Source: Bacteroidales bacterium (GTDB lineage Bacteria > Bacteroidota > Bacteroidia > Bacteroidales > ML635J-15). From it: a stretch of DNA of 64,000 bases. Positions 56,184 to 63,709 of this stretch are shown piece by piece. Position 1 is the first letter of the stretch; every line of letters begins with the position of its first letter. The translations under genes and the position numbers were made by a program. The DNA is taken from contig JAGCDJ010000027.1 of the NCBI GenBank assembly GCA_017651185.1, forward strand, positions 87,415 through 151,414, read 5' to 3'. A model generated the notes under the pieces. The model saw only the letters and a program-made list of their open reading frames with translations, searched no databases and was not told where the DNA came from.

Positions 56184-57050
56184 TTATTTCATTATATTGA
56201 GTATCCCTTTTTCCAAATTTACCAATGGTTGCCATTGTGGCAAAACATTACCCTGCCATGGCATCATTACTTCTCTCTCGCGATATGGTAGCCCTCCCCA
56301 TTCAATATTTAATTTCAAGGACGTAACATTCTCAAATATTGATGCTATTTCTCTTAACGTTAACAATCTTCCACTACTTAAGACATATTCTTTTGCAATG
56401 CATTCACAAGACGATAACATATCAATTAGATGCACAAAACCAGAGACAACATCGCTAATATATAACAAATCTAATTTCTGATTTCCTGGAGACATTTTAA
56501 GGAGATCCCCTTTTTCAGAATTAGTTTTAAACAAATTTATTATCTTATTCCTTGTATCACAAGGACCATAAGTATCACATAATTTCAATGTACAAAATTT
56601 TATTCCATAGGCATCTACATAGTATTGTGCGACATCAACAAACGCTTGCTTTGTCGCAGCATACAGATTCACAGGATTATACTCATCTTCTATTACTTTA
56701 TAATTTTGCCAAATTGTACCAACATTAAGAAACCATTTGACATTAACGCTAGTAGCAGCTTCTAACACTGCAGTTCCCAAATATACATTGGAATCAATCA
56801 ATCCTTTTATTTGCGCACCCTTATGGTTCGACAAATATAATGAAGCCAAATGTACAATTCCATCTATTTTGTTTTCTGACATAAATGATGACAATCGTTC
56901 TATGCCATCATCAATGTTTACTGTAGGCAAATCAACATATTCCTTACATATGCTTTTATGCAATAGCAAAAATATATTATGCGACAACCTTAATTCTTTA
57001 ATAAGATTACGACCAATAAAACCAGTTCCTCCTGTTATTAATATATTCAT
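56184..57050 (-). CDS. SDR nucleotide-sugar reductase/epimerase (AscF/RfbJ-like)
   Basis: The 288-residue extended SDR protein has ILITGGTGFIGRNLIKEL, IVHLASLYLS, YAATKQAFVDVAQYY (YxxxK) and LKLCDTYGP. In position and size it fits the last enzyme of a CDP-3,6-dideoxyhexose pathway, the C4 keto-reductase (AscF, RfbJ/Abe or Prt type). It overlaps nothing but is one base from the RfbC-like gene. The specific product is not readable from the sequence. Confidence 0.82.
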   Translation of the reverse strand: MNILITGGTGFIGRNLIKELRLSHNIFLLLHKSICKEYVDLPTVNIDDGIERLSSFMSENKIDGIVHLASLYLSNHKGAQIKGLIDSNVYLGTAVLEAATSVNVKWFLNVGTIWQNYKVIEDEYNPVNLYAATKQAFVDVAQYYVDAYGIKFCTLKLCDTYGPCDTRNKIINLFKTNSEKGDLLKMSPGNQKLDLLYISDVVSGFVHLIDMLSSCECIAKEYVLSSGRLLTLREIASIFENVTSLKLNIEWGGLPYREREVMMPWQGNVLPQWQPLVNLEKGILNIMK

Positions 57051-57051
57051 T

Positions 57052-57588
57052 TTAAAAAGGTGATCTAAATTCTTCTAAACTAACAAAGGATTGGTCTCTT
57101 ACAGAACGAATTGGGTTTTCTATTTTCCAATCATAACCGATCTTCATACTATCTATACCACAATCACACTCTCTATTATAACAAGATGTCTGCGCATAAT
57201 TTACTATACTATTGTTTTCTAACGATTTAAAACCATGTGCGAAACCTTTTGGCATATATATGTAGCGACCAGATATATCATCCAACTCTACAGAGAAACA
57301 CTTTCCGTATGTCTTGGAATTCTTGCGAATATCAACAACGACATCAATTATTTTACCTTTGCTTACATATACGACCTTTGAGTGTTCATATGGTGGCGCT
57401 TGAAAATGCATTCCTCGGACTACATTTTTATTATTTACCGAATAATAAAATTCACAAAAGTCACAATCCAAACCTAAATCAATAAAAGCAGACTTATTAA
57501 ATAACTTTTGAAAACTTCCTCGTTCATCATGGAAATTATTAGTTTCCAATATATACAATCCCTCGAATTCTGTACATATTTTATTCAT
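57052..57588 (-). CDS. RfbC-like nucleotide-sugar 3,5-epimerase (AscE candidate)
   Basis: The 178-residue cupin has SFQKLFNKSAF, the RGMHFQAPPYEHSKVVYVSKG block with the catalytic His, DVVVDIRKNSKTYGK and YMPKGFAHGFKSL, as in dTDP-4-dehydrorhamnose 3,5-epimerases. It sits inside a CDP-sugar gene set instead of an rml set, so it may act as AscE, the C5 epimerase of CDP-ascarylose synthesis. Four following residues match the tyrosine-bearing NYAQTSCYN region. It overlaps rfbG by eight bases. Confidence 0.85.
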   Translation of the reverse strand: MNKICTEFEGLYILETNNFHDERGSFQKLFNKSAFIDLGLDCDFCEFYYSVNNKNVVRGMHFQAPPYEHSKVVYVSKGKIIDVVVDIRKNSKTYGKCFSVELDDISGRYIYMPKGFAHGFKSLENNSIVNYAQTSCYNRECDCGIDSMKIGYDWKIENPIRSVRDQSFVSLEEFRSPF

Positions 57589-58657
57589 TACAATACTTAT
57601 TTAATTCAGAAACACACAATGCATAGACATCACCCTCATTGTATCTCTTATACCAATCAACCGTCATGACAATACATTCTCCCGTATCCAATCTTGGTTT
57701 CCATCCAAGCCGCATTTCAGATTTAGTAATATCCAACATTAACAAATTGGCCTCATGTAATGAATTGTCATCACTTTTATCTATTAGACTTCCTTGTCCA
57801 TATTCTGATATCAATTTACTGGCAACATCCCATACCGAAACAACAGAATCCATTTTCGGACCGAAATTCCATCCTTCACAATATTTTGTCGGTTCATTCC
57901 ACATTTTTTTTGCAAGTAGCAAATATCCATTCAAAGGTTCCAATACATGTTGCCATGGTCTAACAGCATTTCTATTTCTTATAGCAATTGGGCATCCTGC
58001 CTCTATTGCCCGAATACAATCCGGAATTATCCTATCTTTTGCCCAGTCGCCACCACCGATTACATTTCCTGCCCTAACACTAGCAATTGATTTATGATGC
58101 TTTTCATAATCACAAGGATTCATAAAACTACGGCGCCAACTGCTTATTGCAATTTCCGCAGCACCCTTACTGCTAGAATATGGATCGAAACCTCCCATAG
58201 GTTCATCTTCCCTATATGCATGATTCTGTTCCCTATTCTCATAACACTTATCCGTAGTAATCATAACAGCAACCTTTACACTATCAGTTTGCCTTACAGA
58301 CTCCATTATATTGATGCTACCAATTACATTGGTCTGCCATGTATCAACAGGTTCCTCATAACTCAACCTAACCAATGGTTGCGCTGCCAGATGGAAAACG
58401 ATTTCAGGCTGATATTCAGAAAAAATCTGTTTCATTCTCTCTCCATCACGTATATCCGCACGCAAATCTGCTTTTATCTTTTTTCCTATTTCCGACAAAA
58501 CATAATTATCCTTATCAGAATAAGGATCCAATCCGACCCCAATAACTTCAGCACCCAGTTCATGAAGCCATATACTAAGCCAAGAACCTTTAAAACCGGT
58601 ATGACCTGTTATAAGGACACGCTTACCAGAATAGAAACCATCATACAAATCAATCAT
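57581..58657 (-). CDS. rfbG: CDP-glucose 4,6-dehydratase
   Basis: RfbG forms CDP-4-keto-6-deoxyglucose. The 358-residue SDR protein starts SGKRVLITGHTGFKGSWLSIWL, with FHLAAQPLVRLSYEEPVDTW, MITTDKCYEN, DPYSSSKGAAEI (YxxxK) and RAGNVIGGGDWAKDRIIPDC, all typical of RfbG. The ATG at 58657 overlaps the rfbH stop as ATGA and is preferred over a TTG nine bases upstream. Confidence 0.95.
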   Translation of the reverse strand: MIDLYDGFYSGKRVLITGHTGFKGSWLSIWLHELGAEVIGVGLDPYSDKDNYVLSEIGKKIKADLRADIRDGERMKQIFSEYQPEIVFHLAAQPLVRLSYEEPVDTWQTNVIGSINIMESVRQTDSVKVAVMITTDKCYENREQNHAYREDEPMGGFDPYSSSKGAAEIAISSWRRSFMNPCDYEKHHKSIASVRAGNVIGGGDWAKDRIIPDCIRAIEAGCPIAIRNRNAVRPWQHVLEPLNGYLLLAKKMWNEPTKYCEGWNFGPKMDSVVSVWDVASKLISEYGQGSLIDKSDDNSLHEANLLMLDITKSEMRLGWKPRLDTGECIVMTVDWYKRYNEGDVYALCVSELNKYCNE

Positions 58658-59988
58658 CTGACACAAAATTCCTTAATACAATCAATCATATATTGCAGTT
58701 TCTCTCTAGTCATTCCTGGATATACTCCAATCCAAAATGTAGAATCCATTATCTGATTTGTTACAGACAAATCCCCAATCACACGATAGTCTTTGCCCTG
58801 AACATATTGTTCAAACGCAGGATGCTTTAATAAATTGCCAGCGAACAAAGTTCTTGTTTGTATTTTTTTATTCTCAAGATACTTTGTCAATTCTGTCCTT
58901 GTAAAATTTGCATTCTCATCAACCGTGATCAAGAATCCAAACCAGCTTGGCTTACTATTTTTCTGAGTAACAGGAAGAATCAACCCATTTATTCCATTAA
59001 GACCTTCATATAAGAACTGGAAATTTTCTCGTCTTCGTTCCACAATACTGTCAAGCTTATTTAATTGAGCACAGCCTATTGCAGCCTGCATATCAGTTGC
59101 TTTTAGGTTAAATCCCAAATGACTATAAACATATTTATGATCATACCCCAAGGGCAATTGTCCAAACTGCTTTGTAAACCTACAACCACAAGTATTGTCA
59201 ACTCCTCCTACGCACCAACACTCTCTACCCCAGTCTCTAAATGAGTTTACCATTTTATGCAACAACGAGTTATTTGTATAAACAGCTCCACCTTCGCCCA
59301 TCGTCATGTGGTGTGGCGGATAAAAGCTACTTGTTCCTATATCACCAATTGTTCCTGTCTTTTTCCACTCGCCATCAATATAATACTCAGAACCTAACGC
59401 ATCGCAATTATCTTCAACCAACCACAAATTGTGCTTCCTACAAAAATCCACCACAAGCTGCAAATTAAACGGATTTCCAAGAGTGTGCGCCAACATTACA
59501 GCCTTTGTTTTTGAAGACAATGCAGATTCTAGTTGAGAAACATCAATATTATACTCAGGTATTGACATATCAACAAAAACGGGAATCGCACCATATTGAA
59601 CTATTGGAGCTACCGTTGTTGGAAATCCTGCTGCAACAGTAATGACCTCATCTCCTTTTTTTATCTGCTTATCTTCTAACTCATAAGCCGTCAATGCATA
59701 AAATGCCAACAAATTTGCAGAACTACCAGAGTTAACTAAAGAACAATACTTTACGCCTAACCATTTTGCAAAGTTAACTTCAAATTTACTCGCCCATGGT
59801 CCAGCCGTCAACCAAAAATCAAGTGATGAATCCACTAGGTTTATCATTTCTTCAGCATCAAAATAACGACCGCCATAATTTACACGAGTCTCTCCTGGAG
59901 CAAAAACATCCTTCTGCCAATGAACTTCGTTATAATATTCTCTAGTTAACTCTAATATTTGTTTCTTTAAATCTTCTTTCTTTGCCAT
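58654..59988 (-). CDS. rfbH: CDP-4-keto-6-deoxyglucose 3-dehydratase (E1)
   Basis: RfbH is a PMP- and [2Fe-2S]-dependent enzyme that starts C3 deoxygenation. The 444-residue protein has SGSSANLLA and the diagnostic SFYPPHHMTMGEGG, where His replaces the usual PLP lysine. Cysteines in RECWC, GGVDNTCGCRF match the cluster ligands, and YDHKYVYSHLGFNLKATDMQAA is highly conserved. The ATG at 59988, five bases after rfbF, is chosen. The partner reductase E3 (AscD/RfbI) is not in this window. Confidence 0.95.
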   Translation of the reverse strand: MAKKEDLKKQILELTREYYNEVHWQKDVFAPGETRVNYGGRYFDAEEMINLVDSSLDFWLTAGPWASKFEVNFAKWLGVKYCSLVNSGSSANLLAFYALTAYELEDKQIKKGDEVITVAAGFPTTVAPIVQYGAIPVFVDMSIPEYNIDVSQLESALSSKTKAVMLAHTLGNPFNLQLVVDFCRKHNLWLVEDNCDALGSEYYIDGEWKKTGTIGDIGTSSFYPPHHMTMGEGGAVYTNNSLLHKMVNSFRDWGRECWCVGGVDNTCGCRFTKQFGQLPLGYDHKYVYSHLGFNLKATDMQAAIGCAQLNKLDSIVERRRENFQFLYEGLNGINGLILPVTQKNSKPSWFGFLITVDENANFTRTELTKYLENKKIQTRTLFAGNLLKHPAFEQYVQGKDYRVIGDLSVTNQIMDSTFWIGVYPGMTREKLQYMIDCIKEFCVR

Positions 59989-59993
59989 ATTAC

Positions 59994-60764
59994 TTACCAA
60001 TATATCCATGGTGCCGTTTTTTCGGCAATCATTTTTTCTAACTTTTCTTTCTCTCTCATAGTGTCCATACACTGCCAATACCCATGATGTGTATATGCAA
60101 CAAGTTGTTTCATTTTAATCAACTTTTCCATTGGTTCTTTTTCTAAAATTGTATCATCGTCTTCGATACAATCTAGAAATTCTGGTTCAAAAACCATAAA
60201 GCCAATATTAATCAAATCACCATCCATATTAGACTTCTCCCTAAAAGCCTTCACTTCTCCATTATCAATCTCAAGGACTCCTTTATTTTGTCCAAAATTA
60301 TAAACAGATACTGTACCAACTTTTGAATGCTTTTTATGATACAACAACAATTCATTTATATCTATATCTCCAACAGCATCCCCATACGTAAGCATAAAAG
60401 TTTCACCTTTTATATAATCCCGAATCCGTTTGACCCGACCTCCTGTCATTGTATTTAAACCAGTATCAACGACTGTCACCTTCCATGGTTCAGCATGTTT
60501 ACTATGGACTATCACTTCATTACCGCTTGTAAAATCAAAAGTTATATCCGATGTATGAATAAAATAATTAGCAAACCATTCTTTTATTACATCCTGCTTA
60601 TATCCAGCACATATAATAAATTCATTTATTCCGTAACGACTATACCATTTCATTATATGCCACAATATAGGCATTCCTCCTATTTCTATCATAGGTTTAG
60701 GTTTCAGATGACTCTCTTCTGAAATACGAGTCCCAAAACCTCCTGCTAAAATAACAACTTTCAT
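59994..60764 (-). CDS. rfbF: Glucose-1-phosphate cytidylyltransferase
   Basis: RfbF makes CDP-glucose, the first step of CDP-3,6-dideoxyhexose synthesis. The 256-residue protein has VVILAGGFGTRISEESHLKPKPMIEIGG (split), ILWHIMKWYSRYG, FMLTYGDAVGDID and LEKEPMEKLI, all standard. It overlaps the wzt stop by four bases and is followed closely by rfbH. Confidence 0.96.
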   Translation of the reverse strand: MKVVILAGGFGTRISEESHLKPKPMIEIGGMPILWHIMKWYSRYGINEFIICAGYKQDVIKEWFANYFIHTSDITFDFTSGNEVIVHSKHAEPWKVTVVDTGLNTMTGGRVKRIRDYIKGETFMLTYGDAVGDIDINELLLYHKKHSKVGTVSVYNFGQNKGVLEIDNGEVKAFREKSNMDGDLINIGFMVFEPEFLDCIEDDDTILEKEPMEKLIKMKQLVAYTHHGYWQCMDTMREKEKLEKMIAEKTAPWIYW

Positions 60765-62068
60765 ATATTATTATTTACATTTACAATAAGAGGACAACAT
60801 ATTTTGCCCCAATAACTATACCAATCGTTAATATAATTATTATTAATTTTTTCAATCTCAAAGGTTATTGTTTCATACACTGCATCATAATACTTATATT
60901 TAGAAAACATACTCCCCGAATGCAACCATATATCCAAATAATACTGACCTTTTGTCAAATGATGATTAGGGATTTTAATATCATAATCCAAAATAGAGCA
61001 ATTATCGTTATTCCATTTAATATCAAGAGCATAAGCCATTCCAACACGAGCCTTAGTTGCCACATCGGATATCATAACGGTCATATTAAACGCAGGGATT
61101 TGCTCATTTCGTTTTATTCTAACAGAAAATAACAAGTCTGAAACTGCATCTATTGCATAAGCCATTTTTCTTTCCACTTTAACAAACTCAATCTCTCTTT
61201 TTATAAATTTTGAGTCTTCTTTTTCCAAATTTCTTTTAAACATTTCAACGACAGGAACATCATCCATAACAGAAATTTGATCTTTCAAATACTCATCAAC
61301 AATATTGTTTACATTTCCAACATTTTTTATCGTACCATTTTCAAGAAGCACTCCATTTTTACAAAGATTTCTAACAGCAGCCATATTATGGCTCACAAAC
61401 AGCACAGTCCTTCCTTCGCCCCTACTTACATCCTGCATCTTGCCTATAGCCTTCTTCTGGAATTCGGCATCGCCAACGGCAAGCACCTCATCAACCACAA
61501 GGATTTCGGGGTCGAGGTGGGCTGCAATGGCAAAGCCGAGGCGCACGGTCATACCACTGGAGTAGCGTTTTACAGGAGTATCTATGTAGCGTTCGCAACC
61601 AGAGAAATCTACAATCTCGTCGAGCTTGCGAGTGATTTCCTGCTTTGTCATACCCATAATTGCACCGTTCATATAGATGTTTTCGCGACCTGTCATTTCT
61701 GGATGGAAACCAGTACCAACCTCAAGGAGGGAGGCTATTCGACCTTTGTACTTTATGCTACCTGTGGTGGGCTTGGTAACACGCGAGAGCAACTTCAGCA
61801 ATGTGGATTTGCCTGCTCCGTTCTTGCCGATAATGCCGACGACATCGCCCTGCTCTATTTCCATGTTTATGTCCTTCAAAGCCCACACATATTCACTGTC
61901 GGCCTTTTGGGAACGGTCGTTCACAGAACCAATTTTCAGATACGGGTCTTCCTTGCGGAGAATTTTGGTTGTCCACCACCTGTTCAGGTCGTGGCTCAAT
62001 GTTCCCGTCGAGATTACCCCCAGACGGTATTGCTTCGAAACGTTTTCTATTTTTATTGCTGTTGACAT
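60761..62068 (-). CDS. wzt: ABC transporter ATP-binding protein for polysaccharide export, with glycan-binding C-terminus
   Basis: The 435-residue protein has an ABC domain (about 1-245) with Walker A GKNGAGKST, signature YSSGM, Walker B ILVVDEVLAVGD and the H-loop VSHNMAAV. The C-terminal Wzt_C-like beta domain (about 275-435) should recognise the finished O-polysaccharide before export. The ABC half is GC-rich (63% in 61501-61560), while the C-terminal half is AT-rich (25% in 61201-61260). The start at 62068 is an ATG; a TTG nine bases upstream is rejected. Confidence 0.95.
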   Translation of the reverse strand: MSTAIKIENVSKQYRLGVISTGTLSHDLNRWWTTKILRKEDPYLKIGSVNDRSQKADSEYVWALKDINMEIEQGDVVGIIGKNGAGKSTLLKLLSRVTKPTTGSIKYKGRIASLLEVGTGFHPEMTGRENIYMNGAIMGMTKQEITRKLDEIVDFSGCERYIDTPVKRYSSGMTVRLGFAIAAHLDPEILVVDEVLAVGDAEFQKKAIGKMQDVSRGEGRTVLFVSHNMAAVRNLCKNGVLLENGTIKNVGNVNNIVDEYLKDQISVMDDVPVVEMFKRNLEKEDSKFIKREIEFVKVERKMAYAIDAVSDLLFSVRIKRNEQIPAFNMTVMISDVATKARVGMAYALDIKWNNDNCSILDYDIKIPNHHLTKGQYYLDIWLHSGSMFSKYKYYDAVYETITFEIEKINNNYINDWYSYWGKICCPLIVNVNNNI

Positions 62069-62137
62069 AGACGGCAAAATTAATTAATAATGGGCAATGG
62101 ATAATGGACACATCCACAATGCATTGCGTTTATCAAG

Positions 62138-62155
62138 GTCGCAAGGCATTGCGAC
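62138..62155. repeat. Palindrome GTCGCAAGGCATTGCGAC
   Basis: Seven-base arms GTCGCAA and TTGCGAC flank GGCA. The element matches that at 20413-20430 except for a paired change in the stem, and both are followed by a similar ACTA(C/T)AA. A partial copy, CAATGCATTGCG, lies just to the left. Confidence 0.6.
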
Positions 62156-62187
62156 ACTACAAGATTAATGGTTAATATATAATTATC

Positions 62188-62250
62188 ACTTTTCAACTTT
62201 CAACTTTCACTTTTTATCTTTCAACTTTCACTTTTTAACTTTCAACTTTT
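62188..62250. repeat. CTTTCAA-type repeat at the 3' end of the second four-helix gene
   Basis: Repeated CTTTCAA and CTTTCACTTTTTA units. Read on the minus strand they encode the last residues KLKVKK and the stop of the four-helix gene. Confidence 0.7.
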
Positions 62251-62581
62251 TTACTATGGTGGTAAGCATAGCTATAAGTTCTTTGACATCATTATTAATC
62301 TCACAGAACTCATCCCTAGTAATAATTTCGGACATCTGCAAAAGTTCCAACCAATATTGAGTTTCATCAGCCTCCTTTAACGCAATACTTAGTTTATTAA
62401 TAAAATCAGCATCACTCTGAGCGTTTTTACTCTCACGAACATTGGCACCAATACTCGTTCCACTACGCAAAAGTTGTTTGACTAATACATACTCTTTCTT
62501 CTCGTCGCACAAGTACCTGCAAAATTTTACAATCTTCACTGCAAACGCCAAACTCTTCGTATGTATAACACTCTCTGCCAT
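62228..62581 (-). CDS. Four-helix bundle protein (S23/IVP-like), second copy
   Basis: About 117 residues, all helical. Conserved segments are SLAFAVKIVKFCRYL, VLVKQLLRSGTSIGANVRESKNAQS and FINKLSIALKEADETQYWLELL. It belongs to the same broad family as the copy at 46472-46855 but is a different subgroup (TSIGAN rather than SNIAEG). It separates wzm and wzt, which usually adjoin. Heptamer repeats run into its 3' end and lie upstream, so insertion with repeats is likely. Confidence 0.88.
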   Translation of the reverse strand: MAESVIHTKSLAFAVKIVKFCRYLCDEKKEYVLVKQLLRSGTSIGANVRESKNAQSDADFINKLSIALKEADETQYWLELLQMSEIITRDEFCEINNDVKELIAMLTTIVKKLKVKK

Positions 62582-62590
62582 ATCTTTTTC

Positions 62591-62686
62591 GACTTCCAAC
62601 TTTCACTTTTCAACTCTCAATTTTCAACTCCCAATTTGCTCATCACCTTTAAACTTTCAACTTTCAACTTTCAACTTTCAACTTCC
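62591..62686. repeat. CTTTCAA repeat upstream of the second four-helix gene
   Basis: Degenerate units at 62591-62640 are followed by four perfect CTTTCAA units at 62654-62681. The orientation is the same as in the array at the other end of the gene. Confidence 0.75.
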
Positions 62687-63526
62687 TTACACTGTGTCCA
62701 TAAAATCCTTTTCCACCTTATTGAATATAACAATTCCCAACAACAGCACAACCAGCATGAACACAAAGCTATATGCCAACCACTCCCACGAGAAAACTCC
62801 ATTACCTATAGACCCATACTTAAAAGTCTCTATTATTGAAGTCATTGGATTTAGTTCAAAAATCCACTGCTTGTCGGCAGGCATAGTGCTAAGCGGATAA
62901 ATCACAGGAGTAGCGTACATCCACAGTTGCACTCCAAACTGCAGCAAGAATGTAAGATCGCGATATTTGGTTGTCATCGATGAGAAAATAATTCCAAACC
63001 CTAAAGCAAGACCAGCACTCATAACAACCAACAAAGGGAACAGGAAGGCATACCAATTGGGCGTTATGCCCGCACCCTTGAATGCATATACAATGTATAT
63101 CACAAGAAATATTGCAAACTGAATGAAAAATTTCACAAGGTTTGAGATTGTAACCGAAATAGGCACCACGAGACGAGGGAAATAAACTTTACCAAAAACT
63201 CCTTGATTGGCAGTAAAAGTACTGGATGTCGCATTCAAACAAGATGCGAAATAATTCCATAATATAATTCCCGAGAAGTAGAAAAGCGGTCCAGGAATGC
63301 CATCGGTGGAAATTCCAGCAAGGTTCCCAAACACGAACATAAACATCACGGTTGTGAGTATCGGCTGAATCACAAACCACAGCGGACCAAGAATAGTCTG
63401 CTTATACATAGTGACAATATTGCGCTTTACATACATGGCAATCAGGTCTTTGTATGCAAAAAGCTCACGGAAATTAAAATTCAGCAACCTATTGTTAGGT
63501 GTTATTTCGGTGTATTTTTCTTCCAT
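62687..63526 (-). CDS. wzm: ABC transporter permease for polysaccharide export
   Basis: The 279-residue inner-membrane protein has six predicted segments. RELFAYKDLIAMYVKRNIVTMYKQTILGPLWFVIQPIL (split) is the standard Wzm/TagG start, and MYATPVIYPLSTMPA, LNPMTSIIETFKYG end it. With Wzt it exports a finished lipid-linked O-polysaccharide. The ATG at 63526 follows the promoter; longer readings cross the -7 box. Confidence 0.95.
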   Translation of the reverse strand: MEEKYTEITPNNRLLNFNFRELFAYKDLIAMYVKRNIVTMYKQTILGPLWFVIQPILTTVMFMFVFGNLAGISTDGIPGPLFYFSGIILWNYFASCLNATSSTFTANQGVFGKVYFPRLVVPISVTISNLVKFFIQFAIFLVIYIVYAFKGAGITPNWYAFLFPLLVVMSAGLALGFGIIFSSMTTKYRDLTFLLQFGVQLWMYATPVIYPLSTMPADKQWIFELNPMTSIIETFKYGSIGNGVFSWEWLAYSFVFMLVVLLLGIVIFNKVEKDFMDTV

Positions 63527-63550
63527 GTTATTCAAAAAAAATCCAATTCG

Positions 63551-63582
63551 CAAAAATAAGATTTTCAATTCTTTTATGCAAG
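63551..63582 (-). promoter_or_regulatory. Main promoter of the polysaccharide locus
   Basis: On the minus strand CTTG, twenty bases, then TATTTTTG; the -7 element matches TAnnTTTG exactly and the spacing is ideal. Transcription would begin about 20 bases before the wzm ATG. Confidence 0.7.
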
Positions 63583-63649
63583 TCTTTTCCTGCGACATAT
63601 ACTTGACATTAACAACCTATCCACTAACAATAATAAAAAAATCAGCATC

Positions 63650-63683
63650 TTGGAACATCATATACTTATAATTATTATATTTG
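63650..63683 (+). promoter_or_regulatory. Divergent promoter of the secreted-protein gene
   Basis: TTGG, a spacer of about 22 bases, then TATATTTG, which fits TAnnTTTG. It lies about 27 bases upstream of the ATG at 63710, back to back with the wzm promoter. Confidence 0.5.
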
Positions 63684-63709
63684 CTACTTTATTTATCATA
63701 TCATAAAAC

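Noticed and set aside
57052..57588. RfbC of a dTDP-rhamnose pathway
   Set aside because: No rmlA, rmlB or rmlD is in the window, and the gene is embedded in CDP-sugar genes; kept as RfbC-like with a probable CDP-sugar role.
58094..58756. 220-codon open frame on the plus strand, antisense to rfbG and rfbH
   Set aside because: It covers two conserved enzymes on the other strand and has no signal, domain or promoter.
61277..62065. 262-codon open frame on the plus strand, antisense to wzt
   Set aside because: It lies wholly inside a well-matched ABC protein gene and has no recognisable domain; long antisense frames are expected in the GC-rich half of wzt.
62190..62681. Insertion sequence ends for the CTTTCAA arrays
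   Set aside because: No transposase gene and no clear target-site duplication were visible; the cassette idea is kept only as a hypothesis.
62188..62686. Diversity-generating retroelement based on the Avd-like four-helix gene
   Set aside because: No reverse transcriptase, template repeat or variable repeat with adenine-specific changes was found nearby.
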